NCBI RefSeq assembly: GCF_002890915.1
Contig: NZ_POUT01000020.1
Location: 1 to 51,628 of the forward strand
Reading direction: 5' to 3'
Length of the DNA stretch: 51,628 nt
Source: Stutzerimonas stutzeri
GTDB taxonomy: Bacteria; Pseudomonadota; Gammaproteobacteria; Pseudomonadales; Pseudomonadaceae
The position numbers and the translations under genes are program-made. Of this stretch, positions 1 to 7,759 are shown one piece after another (the stretch's first letter is position 1; each line of letters begins with the position of its first letter). The notes beneath the pieces were generated by a model. It had not been told where the DNA came from, made no database searches, and saw only the letters and a list, made by a program, of their open reading frames with translations.

Positions 1-50
1 GAAATGTACGGCGCTGTCGAGACACGAAACCCTCCAGAAAGTGGCTTGAA

Positions 51-81
51 ATGGTGTCCACCAAAAATAGGTGGACACCAT
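51..81. repeat. Perfect 12-bp inverted repeat with 7-nt loop
   Basis: ATGGTGTCCACC at 51-62 is mirrored exactly by GGTGGACACCAT at 70-81. The arms resemble the TGGACACC-type ends of IS3-family elements, and related ends occur at about 22,849 and 29,640 in this window. It may be two IS ends abutting, or a simple hairpin. No transposase is readable beside it. Confidence 0.6.
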
Positions 82-623
82 GCCGTTATCTGGAAGAAGC
101 GGGGAGATGGGTTCGGCGGACGGTTACTTTGGCCATGAATATTCAGAAGAAACAGGTCAGATCGGCCGAGGGCATCTAAACGGCAGTCGTTCTTGGCCTG
201 CGAGAGGCCGTGGAAAAACCTGCGATGCGCATTTCATCAATCGGATCTGTGAAGCCCTCGCGGGGCGAAGGTTTCAGTAGGACGATGCATCTTCATCGGC
301 CGCAGAGCATATCTGGCGAAAACCTAAATTTCAGGAGAAATCGGTATTTCCCTATATCTAAGCCCTCTGAAAACCACGTGTGACGCGGGGTACCCCTGAT
401 ATGGAGTCAAATTGACCAGTGTGAAGCCAAAAAAATGGGAGCTTGGCCGAAAACCTGAACTAGAAAGAAAGGGAAATATATGTGGAAAACCGTTGACCAG
501 ATCGATGCGGAGTTGGCGGCGCATGATGCGTTCATCATGGGGGGGGTTGGTATCTAGCGTGGTTGCATATCTAGCGGGGTTGGTACGCTGATCCCATCAA
601 TCGCCCCAGGAGGCACCCCTCTC
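82..623. other. Intergenic or decayed DNA, no convincing gene
   Basis: Short open frames exist here, but none gives a protein I recognise. A 25-codon frame at 480-557 has a plausible ribosome site (AAAGAAAGGGAAA) and starts MWKTVDQIDAEL. It ends at a TAG in a stretch where GGGGTTGGTA occurs twice, so it may be the broken start of a lost gene. The rest shows no clear signal. Confidence 0.4.
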
Positions 624-899
624 ATGTCTAACGCTGAACTCGATAACTGGGCAGACATCTACGCTCAGGCCCGGATCGGTGAAGTGGTCAGCATCTCCTT
701 CAGCGAGTTCATCCAGTCTCCCTGGGCACATCTCGCCAGCGCCGGCCAGTAAACGGCCCCCGAGTGTATCGAGGAGGGGTTCCGTCCTCTGCTCCCTGCG
801 CAAGCTGAAGCTTCGCGCCGAATCCAGGGCGACTGGAATGCGCAATCGAGAAAAGCCGCCGGCTCCAAATCGCACCTGGTACTGGTAGCCAGCAACTGA
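624..899 (+). pseudogene. Small gene interrupted by an in-frame TAA
   Basis: An ATG at 624 follows a strong ribosome site (CCAGGAGG). The frame reads 42 residues (start MSNAELDNWADIYAQAR) to TAA at 750-752. The same frame then stays open for 48 more codons with protein-like composition (IEEGFRPLLPAQAEASRRIQ) up to TGA at 897. A 91-residue product is therefore cut by one nonsense codon. I do not recognise the family; the style resembles small proteins of Pseudomonas integrative elements, which is only an impression. It could also be a genuine 42-residue gene followed by chance open frame. Confidence 0.45.
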
Positions 900-1495
900 G
901 CTCCCTGCTTACTCCGAACCCGCATGCCCCGGCGACATGGGATTGGGAATAGGCGACTGGAAGCCTGAGTCTGACCCGGCGCTGAAGGTCTGAGGGGGAT
1001 GGGGATCAGAAAACGATAGGCATATTCGAGACGTCTGTCGTACTCGAACCACTAAGCATGTCAGCTCGCGGTTTCCACTTATCGGACGCAAGGGATCGGA
1101 CGAAAGCCAGTGAACCTCGTCCGAACTAGTCACTGATGCGCGCGATGAGTGTCGGAACATGACAGCCATCGACATCGTGCGGTTCGAGCAGCGACTGCTG
1201 AGAAGTTCAGCTGGGCTTGGCGATGCCTATGAGGCAGATACCTGCATCGTATGCGCTTCATTTTGTGTAAATCGCCCCGACTTTAGCCGAGACTCAATGA
1301 CCGGCTTCTGGCCGGCAGCTGCCTTTCGGCGGAGTCCGTTTTCGGCCAATAGCAGTCATCGACTGCCTACAAGATCAGAGGCGACTCAAGTGGCACTTAT
1401 TTCATCCCTCCCCCCCTTGATTTCCAATTCAGCGACCTTATCTGATATCAAAGGGCTATCGAATATCAGTGCTTCTGATATTTCAAGGAGGAGTC
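900..1495. promoter_or_regulatory. Upstream region of the CBASS operon with repeated TGATAT motifs
   Basis: No gene is supported here. Close to the operon start lie TCTGATATCA at 1441-1450, an inverted version GAATATCAG at 1461-1469, and TCTGATATTTC at 1474-1484, directly before the ribosome site. Three copies of one half-site in 45 bases suggest an operator, although no regulator gene is adjacent. The stretch 1270-1370 has the GACCGGCTTCTGGCCGG-style spacer also seen near other remnants in this window. Confidence 0.35.
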
Positions 1496-2671
1496 GTGGG
1501 CAAACAAGAAAAAAACAATCCTGCTAATGGTCGCTACAACACCGACAGCACGACAAAAAATGTCGTATGGATTCAGGCAGCAGGCCATTGTGAACTTTGC
1601 GGCACTGACCTCATGCACGACTACCGTGTTGGCAAAACTATGAGATGGGGCGAGGTGGCTCACATACTGCCGGCTAGCCCAAAGGGGCCACGGGCTCAAT
1701 CAGACCATGACGAAGCCAAGGCCGCATCTCTGACCAACGACACAGCTAACCTCATGCTTCTCTGCCCCGGCTGCCATGACAAAATCGATCGGGATGCTGA
1801 TGGATATCCGGAAAGCGACCTTAGCGGCCTGCACCAAGCATACCTGGAGCGAGTCCGGCTAGCGGCAACCACTCCTGACGGTGGAAGAGCGATTCCCGTA
1901 ATTGTCCAAAGCCAGCATTTCGCAACAAACAACGACATCCCCGTTCGTGATCTGTTGGTGGCAATGTCCTCAGAGGGACTGACTGCATTCGATCATCCCA
2001 TCAAGATCACTTTTCCGGCCCCGAGCCATCGTGGCAGGGATGCCCACTATTGGCAGAGCATTAAGGACAACATTCAGCACGAATTAGAGCAGCAGCTAAA
2101 GCGCCGCGGAGGAGCCTATGGTGATGCTCCTGCGCTGGCCGTAGTGGGCGTGGCAGACATACCAGCGTTGATCATGCTGGGGCAGTCCTTAGGTGATCGA
2201 TCCAAGCGCCTGCTTTTTTCGTTCAACCGCGAACACCAACTACGTTGGCCTGACCAGTCAGCCGAACCTCCCGAGTTTGTATTCACCCCGCCCACGGATG
2301 GAGAAGGCCCGCTGGCTCTGGTGTTGTCTATCTCCGCACAAGTCCCAGCTCGCGATGTCGAAGAGGCACTACCTGGTGCACGTATCGCTGAGCTGAGCAT
2401 CCCAGTGCCCAGCTATGCGATGGTTCAGAATCGTCGCGTGATACACGCGTTTCGCGACGCTCTACAAACGCACTTGAGCCGGCTTGAGGCCATGACTGCA
2501 GACACAATCCATGTGTTTGCGGCGATTCCCGCTGCTTTGGCAATTGAGTTCGGGGCCTTGCTTACTACGCAACACCAACACGCTTACCTGATTTTCGATC
2601 GAGATAAAGACAACCAAAACAGGTTCACGCCAACACTACAGTTGGGCCACCAAGCCCAGGAGGTTCGTTGA
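1496..2671 (+). CDS. cap5: CBASS effector: HNH endonuclease-SAVED fusion (Cap5-like)
   Basis: This is the likely DNA-degrading effector of a CBASS anti-phage system. In the known family a cyclic oligonucleotide binds the SAVED domain and activates the HNH nuclease, which destroys DNA and aborts infection. The N-terminal 100 residues carry an HNH zinc-finger layout: C32-x2-C35, then EVAHILP with H56, N85, and C90-x2-C93-H94 in LLCPGCHDKID. The C-terminal half, from about residue 190, fits a SAVED sensor domain, with VVGVADIPALIMLGQSL and the LALVLSISAQVP strand. I chose the GTG at 1496 because AAGGAGG lies just upstream; a TTG at 1469 would start before that site. The stop overlaps the next start (TGATG). 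Predicted length is 391 residues, normal for Cap5. Confidence 0.85.
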   Translation: MGKQEKNNPANGRYNTDSTTKNVVWIQAAGHCELCGTDLMHDYRVGKTMRWGEVAHILPASPKGPRAQSDHDEAKAASLTNDTANLMLLCPGCHDKIDRDADGYPESDLSGLHQAYLERVRLAATTPDGGRAIPVIVQSQHFATNNDIPVRDLLVAMSSEGLTAFDHPIKITFPAPSHRGRDAHYWQSIKDNIQHELEQQLKRRGGAYGDAPALAVVGVADIPALIMLGQSLGDRSKRLLFSFNREHQLRWPDQSAEPPEFVFTPPTDGEGPLALVLSISAQVPARDVEEALPGARIAELSIPVPSYAMVQNRRVIHAFRDALQTHLSRLEAMTADTIHVFAAIPAALAIEFGALLTTQHQHAYLIFDRDKDNQNRFTPTLQLGHQAQEVR

Positions 2672-3924
2672 TGTCCATGAGCAATGAACAGACCAAGCGC
2701 GGAAGCTGGGAGCACTTTCTGCTCCGCGCCGCGAAGGAGATCTCACTGTCTGAAGCACAGTACGAGAAGATCAACGACCGATACTCCCAGCTTGAGAAGA
2801 TCCTCAACGCTTCCGACAATCCACTACTGGCGGAGGCGCACATTTTTGTCCAAGGCTCCATGCGCCTGAAGACAACGATCAAACCCGTTTCTGGCGCCCC
2901 AGAGGATCTGGACACCATCGACGCGGACGCCATTATTTGGCTCCCTCATGCCCAGGGTGCTGGAGCTCAAGAGGTTCTGGATGCCATTGAGGAACGCTTC
3001 AAGGCTGGCAGCCGTGTCCAGGAGGAAATCAAGCAACTACGCCGAGGCATCCGGATCATTTATGCTGACGAAAACCCTGGATTCCACATTGATGTCACGC
3101 CCGCGCGAGCCATCAATGGGAACTCTCAAGGCAATGGCGAAGGTAAGCTGGAAGTACCGGATCGGGAGACTGGGTGGAAGGCGAGTAGCCCGATCCCCTA
3201 CTCAAAATGGTTGCAGGTCGCGTCAACGCAAACCATCTCCTTGGCGGAACATATGGCTGTCGCGAAAAGCCAGCGCGCTTTTGATGCCGCCACTCAGGAT
3301 CCGCTGCCGCAGTATCAGGACTATCTCGATCAAGACCCACTTCGGGCTACGATCAAGCTGCTGAAGCGACATCGGGATGAGTGGGCCATCCGCACCAAAA
3401 ATACGGATCATCGTCCGATTTCAGCAGTCATCACTACTCTCGCTACCCACGCCTACCTTGATGTGGCGAAAGACTCCCAGTCGACGCCGCTAAGGCCGCT
3501 AGATGCCATCCTCGAAATCGTCCGAAGGATGCCGGATCACGTTAAGTACCGGGGCAACGAATGCCAGGTTTGCAATCCGGCAGATAGCGGCGAAAACTTC
3601 GCTGAAAAATGGAATAGGCCGCTCGATGGACATCGCTACCGTAGGGCATTCCAAGAATGGCACGAGAATGCCAGCGTATCGGTCTCGCTGGGACTTGAAA
3701 GCTTCGAGTCCGCAGAAGCGTTTGCCAAGGCCGTGAACGAAAACTTCGGCATTGGCCCTACCTTCATTTCGGCAGTGAATAGCGAAATTCCGCCCAATTG
3801 GACGATGCCTGGCCGGCCTGATGGCACCACCCGAAACGCCATGTTAATGGGCACCATGTTTGGAGGCGTGAGCGGGACTGCGAACTCTCAAGAGGATGTG
3901 AAGCCAGTTGGGCGTCTTGGTTGA
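2671..3924 (+). CDS. cGAS/DncV-like nucleotidyltransferase (CD-NTase) of CBASS
   Basis: This enzyme should make the cyclic di- or trinucleotide alarm signal after phage infection. The 417-residue protein shows the nucleotidyltransferase signature. Q61-G62-S63 is followed by the h-D-h-D-h motif TIDADAI (D84, D86), and a third acidic residue lies in FHIDVTPA (D141). All three metal ligands are thus present. ATG 2671 sits in a TGATG overlap with the effector stop, with AGGAGG seven bases upstream. The clade is not certain from reading; partnership with Cap5, Cap2 and Cap3 fits CdnG or CdnD types. The C-terminal GRLG tail matters in known systems, because Cap2 links the CD-NTase C-terminus to other molecules. 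The gene overlaps cap2 by 17 bases. Confidence 0.88.
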   Translation: MSMSNEQTKRGSWEHFLLRAAKEISLSEAQYEKINDRYSQLEKILNASDNPLLAEAHIFVQGSMRLKTTIKPVSGAPEDLDTIDADAIIWLPHAQGAGAQEVLDAIEERFKAGSRVQEEIKQLRRGIRIIYADENPGFHIDVTPARAINGNSQGNGEGKLEVPDRETGWKASSPIPYSKWLQVASTQTISLAEHMAVAKSQRAFDAATQDPLPQYQDYLDQDPLRATIKLLKRHRDEWAIRTKNTDHRPISAVITTLATHAYLDVAKDSQSTPLRPLDAILEIVRRMPDHVKYRGNECQVCNPADSGENFAEKWNRPLDGHRYRRAFQEWHENASVSVSLGLESFESAEAFAKAVNENFGIGPTFISAVNSEIPPNWTMPGRPDGTTRNAMLMGTMFGGVSGTANSQEDVKPVGRLG

Positions 3925-5692
3925 TCAGACGGATACGTCTCTGCAGCGTGGTATAGCCGCGCTGCGACGTGCTCTTGGCGAAGATGCCGCACACGCGCTG
4001 CTTCAGCCGGCAGTCGCTCGGACCGGTGAAGCTGCGAGCTACTACTTCCCTCTGCCAGTTGACTATACGGGCACGGAGCGGCGGCTACGCATAAGCTTTC
4101 CCAAGAATTTCCCCCGCGGAGGGTTGAGGCTGACAGTCGAGCCTTCGCCGTGGCTTGTATGGCCTCACGCTATGGAAGTCGGGCTCTGCCTACATGGTTT
4201 CCAGGAGCGCCCAGTGATGGGCACCCCTGAATACGTGGTGTCGGATAGCCTGGCGCGGTTATGCAAGATCGTAAATTTGTCGCGAATGGGTTCATGTGCG
4301 GCTACCCGGGACGCCGAATTTCGTCGCGAAATCACATCGTACTGGTCTAGGCAGCAAGGGCTATCTCTACAGAACCTTATCCTTTTGGATCGCCCTCAAG
4401 CTGCCTCGAAGCTGTATGCCCTTAGCGATCCTCGACAAACGTTACCATCTGGCCAAGAAACAGTCTGGCTCGCCACGGATTTGGCATCCTTGAAAAGACA
4501 CTGCCGGCGGACGATTGGCCGATCTCCAAGGATGCGAGCACCGGAGGCCCCAGGTTTCTACGCAAAGCTTCGGAGCTATCCGGACCTGCGTCTTCCCGCC
4601 CCTGAGCTACTGCTCACATGGCTCTTGCCGCATCTTGCTCCTAATGACAGAACGCAGCTGGTAGCTTGGTTCAATGAGCGTGGCTCACTGCCCAACCGCT
4701 GGATCGCTTTGGAGCTCCCCGGGGATGCCAGCGCCCCAATCTACTGCCTGAATGTTCGCGCATACGGCCCACAGCTGGATCGAGGATCGAGGTTTTACCT
4801 GCGATCAGCGCGGCGCCAGCCTGCAGTTGCAGTCAATCATCCCCCTGTTCTGATCCGAGCAACGACGCTGGATGTGCTGGATCGAACAGAGATTTTGTCC
4901 CGTGACCTCAGTGGCGTGGCGCAGAAACTAGAAGGGGCTCGCGTCGTTTGCATCGGGGTAGGTTCATTGGGTAGCACCGTTGCCCTACAGTTGGCGCGTT
5001 CGGGTGTTGGTCATCTGACACTCATTGACCCGGACCACTTGGTCTCGGCAAATCTTGGCAGACATGTGCTCGGTGCCGATGATCTCGGTCTCCCCAAGGC
5101 AGAAGCGCTTAAGGAGAAAATTCGCAAAGACCTGCCCACTACGGAAGTCGCGGCGTTTGCCACCTTCGCCGAAGTGGTGATGTACAAGAATCCAGAGGTT
5201 TTTGATAAAGCGGATCTGGTAGTGGTTACTACCGCGGACTGGCAGTCCGAGGTGGCGCTGTGGGGGGCCAAGTCGAATGGCACCTCCTGGGGTTTACTCC
5301 AGGCCTGGAGTGAGCCTCATACACAGGTGGGGCATGTGCTCCTTGCACCACCTGGTGCATTTGATGCTCGGGGCCTATTCACAGACAACGGTGATTTTAA
5401 GCACAAGTTCACCGAGTGGCCGGAAGGTGGGGTCGTCGCCCTTCCCGCCTGCGGGGAGAGTTTCATCCCAGGAGGCTCACTTGGGATGGTGAACATTGCG
5501 TCGATGGTTTCTCAAGCTGCATTACGAGTGTTGATTGGCAGCATCGGCAGCCCGAGCTGGGTCAGCAGCATCAATAGACCTGATGACGTGGTTACGCGGG
5601 GAGGTAACTACCTCGGGCCTGAGCTACCTGCCGGAATGCAGCAGGCTCAGTTGGAGCGCGATTGGCCGGAAGCATCGGACAGAAGTAAATGA
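3908..5692 (+). CDS. cap2: CBASS E1-E2 fusion (Cap2, ThiF-like)
   Basis: Cap2 proteins act like ubiquitin E1 and E2 enzymes. They conjugate the CD-NTase C-terminus to a target, which primes it for signal synthesis. The N-terminal third is E2-like, with a candidate catalytic cysteine at C94 in MEVGLCLHGF. The C-terminal half is a ThiF/E1 adenylation domain: the nucleotide loop VCIGVGSLGS begins at about residue 347 (G350, G352, G355), followed by LIDPDHL. The candidate E1 catalytic cysteine is C515 in ALPACGES. The start is a TTG at 3908 (or TTG 3917); the frame is closed by a stop at 3899, so the start must lie inside the upstream gene. Length (594 residues) matches the family. It overlaps cap3 by four bases (ATGA). 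Confidence 0.85.
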   Translation: MGVLVDQTDTSLQRGIAALRRALGEDAAHALLQPAVARTGEAASYYFPLPVDYTGTERRLRISFPKNFPRGGLRLTVEPSPWLVWPHAMEVGLCLHGFQERPVMGTPEYVVSDSLARLCKIVNLSRMGSCAATRDAEFRREITSYWSRQQGLSLQNLILLDRPQAASKLYALSDPRQTLPSGQETVWLATDLASLKRHCRRTIGRSPRMRAPEAPGFYAKLRSYPDLRLPAPELLLTWLLPHLAPNDRTQLVAWFNERGSLPNRWIALELPGDASAPIYCLNVRAYGPQLDRGSRFYLRSARRQPAVAVNHPPVLIRATTLDVLDRTEILSRDLSGVAQKLEGARVVCIGVGSLGSTVALQLARSGVGHLTLIDPDHLVSANLGRHVLGADDLGLPKAEALKEKIRKDLPTTEVAAFATFAEVVMYKNPEVFDKADLVVVTTADWQSEVALWGAKSNGTSWGLLQAWSEPHTQVGHVLLAPPGAFDARGLFTDNGDFKHKFTEWPEGGVVALPACGESFIPGGSLGMVNIASMVSQAALRVLIGSIGSPSWVSSINRPDDVVTRGGNYLGPELPAGMQQAQLERDWPEASDRSK

Positions 5693-6180
5693 CGGCGATC
5701 GCCTGGCAATGGACCTGGCCCGGGCTAAACACTCCTCTGTTGGTATCGCAGGAGGTTGCGAGCCTGCTGGAGAGCTACAGACAGAAGTACTTTGATGTGG
5801 AGCGTGGAGGACAGCTATTCGTCGACCCCTCAGGTGCTGCCGGATTGGTACTGGCCTTGGCGACTCCTCCTCATAAAGATGATCGGGCTGGTAGGACCTG
5901 GCTGGATTTGAATGCTCGTCGCTGTCGAAAGGAAATTGCGCAGGCTAACGCCGCAGGTCTCCGTCTGGTGGGGTACTGGCATACGCACCCGCAAAGCATC
6001 CCCATGATCTCCCCCGCTGATATCGGGAGTTTTTCCAGGTTCGCGGCGTGCTACACCCAACAGCTGCCGCACCCGCTGGCCATCATCGTGGGCAACTCCA
6101 GCAGCCACGAAGGCATAAAGGCTTGGTCTTTCAGGGATGGGCGTTATGTTGAAGCCGTCTGGGGCAGTTGGCCAGATTAG
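5689..6180 (+). CDS. cap3: CBASS JAB/MPN deconjugating protease (Cap3)
   Basis: Cap3 is a zinc-dependent isopeptidase that removes the Cap2-made conjugate and so limits or recycles CBASS activation. The 163-residue protein has the full JAMM motif: E38 (FDVERGG), H98 and H100 in GYWHTHPQ, then S108 and D111 in MISPADI. No active-site residue is missing. It starts at an ATG overlapping the cap2 stop by four bases, so the two are probably translationally coupled. Its own stop overlaps the stop of the convergent exonuclease gene by four bases. Confidence 0.88.
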   Translation: MTAIAWQWTWPGLNTPLLVSQEVASLLESYRQKYFDVERGGQLFVDPSGAAGLVLALATPPHKDDRAGRTWLDLNARRCRKEIAQANAAGLRLVGYWHTHPQSIPMISPADIGSFSRFAACYTQQLPHPLAIIVGNSSSHEGIKAWSFRDGRYVEAVWGSWPD

Positions 6181-6722
6181 TGGTTACGTGCCGCTGCCAG
6201 CATGAGAGCGAAAAGCTCCCCCTGGAATCGTGCGTCGTCCAACGCGTTATGGTTGGGTGCGCTTTGGGGGTTGAAACGAGCGGTCATTTGGGACGATTTA
6301 GTTTCCCTCCAGCGGCATCCGGTAACCCCCATGTAATACGCCTTCATGTCGAGTGCGGTGAACCCAAAGGGGTTCGTCCCAGAATACTTGTGGAAGTAGT
6401 AGTTGATGAACGACCAGTCAAACGGGGCATTCAGCCCCACGAAAACGACTTTCTGATCTGCCGGACATATCTGGTTCAACCATTGCTCCAGCTTGAGCAT
6501 CGCAGTCTGTGGGGCTAGCCCTTCGTTTTCGAGCCTGGTGAGGTCAAGGCCAGTTACGGCGACAGCCTCTGGATCGTGTTGTAGGCCGTCTGGCTGGAGC
6601 TCGAGATAGATTGACTGAGCGGGCGCTGAGACGACGCAAGCGCCGATGGAAAGCAGGCTATAGATGCCTGGCACCGGCCCCGAAGTCTCGACATCGACGG
6701 AAACATAAAGCTCATCGCTCAT
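6177..6722 (-). CDS. DEDDh-type 3'-5' exonuclease beside CBASS
   Basis: A 181-residue RNase T/DnaQ-fold exonuclease. The four acidic residues and the histidine of the DEDDh class are visible: D10 and E12 in SVDVETSG, D in NAPFDWSF, and H with D near the C-terminus in HNALDDARF. The start MSDELYV is seven bases from GGGAG; a second ATG lies three bases upstream. The gene is convergent with cap3 and overlaps it by four bases, so it is not in the same transcript, but the tight packing suggests the two sides have been inherited together. A role in CBASS (degrading the nucleotide signal, or phage DNA or RNA) is inference. It could also be a general housekeeping-type exonuclease. Confidence 0.75.
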   Translation of the reverse strand: MSDELYVSVDVETSGPVPGIYSLLSIGACVVSAPAQSIYLELQPDGLQHDPEAVAVTGLDLTRLENEGLAPQTAMLKLEQWLNQICPADQKVVFVGLNAPFDWSFINYYFHKYSGTNPFGFTALDMKAYYMGVTGCRWRETKSSQMTARFNPQSAPNHNALDDARFQGELFALMLAAARNH

Positions 6723-6940
6723 CATCTTACTCCCTATTTTTCGCACAGTATGCCGAGAGTTGAACAAGGCTAATACCATCAACTCGATGGCGAAGTAGTC
6801 GTCGTGGGTGATGCGCTTGAATCACTCAAATTTTATCAATCGCTCGATGACCGCTATTGGCCGGTTAGCGACCACTGCTCTGGCTAGCCATGCTTGCCCT
6901 CCCACATGTGGAGGACTTGCCATGAAACATCATTGCTACC

Positions 6941-7134
6941 TGTAGCCGTCAGCCCTGGAACAAAGGTAAGTTGGTCGGGCAGAAAACCCCACTCCGACTG
7001 AGAGATATCTGGGCCATCCGAGTAAGGCTTCAAATTGCAGAAAGATCCCGGGATCTGGCTCTCTTCGATCTGGCCATCGACAGCAAGCTTCGAGCCTGCG
7101 ACTTAACCAAACTCCGTGTGTGCGACGTTGCTCA
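6941..7134 (+). pseudogene. Tyrosine recombinase, N-terminal fragment
   Basis: From TGT at 6941 the frame reads a run typical of a Pseudomonas site-specific integrase family: QPWNKGKLVGQKTPLRLRD, then IWAIRVRLQIAERSRDLALF and a stretch ending LTKLRVCDVAQ. It stops where sequence identical to an IS21 end begins (7135). There is no start codon in frame: ATG 6921 is out of register by one base, so a frameshift may have occurred. The catalytic C-terminal part is missing here, but a matching fragment in the same orientation lies at 20,278-20,628. Confidence 0.7.
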
Positions 7135-7759
7135 GTAAGCGCGTGCGCTTCTACTCCACGGTCGATCTGGTCAATCTGCTGGAGCGCGAAAAACACGACG
7201 GCAAAGCCGGGCGGATCGCCCAGGCACTGCTGCGCATGGATCTGGTCATCCTCGACGAACTGGGTTATCTGCCGTTCAGCCAGGCTGGCGGTGCGTTGCT
7301 GTTTCACCTGCTGTCCAAGCTGTACGAACACACCAGCGTGGTGATCACCACCAACCTGAGCTTCGCCGAATGGTCGAGCGTGTTCGGCGACGCCAAGATG
7401 ACCACCGCCCTGCTGGATCGGCTGACCCACCACTGCCACATCGTCGAAACCGGTAACGAGTCCTATCGCCTGCAACACAGTAGCTTGGCGGCCCAGGCCA
7501 AGATCAAATCACGGGAGCGAAAGCGTAAGGGCGGCCAAGAACCGGAGGACGATGAGCCGTTCTGATTTCATGGCGACGACGGCCTGCTACATGGCTGCGT
7601 GTGGCAGGTCTTAAACAACTGAACTGGGCTAGCGAAGGAGTGGGGGCAACAGCAGCTGCGCTGGTAGACTTATCCACAGTTGCTGGTAACAAAATCAGCA
7701 ATCCGCCCTGGGTCAAATTTCAATCGGCAGGGTGGGTCAATTTTCCATCAGCGCCAACA
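7135..7759 (+). mobile_element. IS21-family 3'-end remnant with istB fragment
   Basis: These 625 bases match 31,923-32,547 without gaps at a constant offset of 24,788. I noticed one difference (AAGAACC here, AGGAACC there). The segment holds the last 143 codons of istB (to 7564), the two right-end repeats with GGGTCAA cores, and ends at the same GCGCCAACA as the full copy. The 5' part with istA and the ATPase Walker A motif is gone, so this copy cannot move on its own. It joins directly to the integrase fragment on the left and to the truncated sulfatase gene on the right. Confidence 0.9.
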
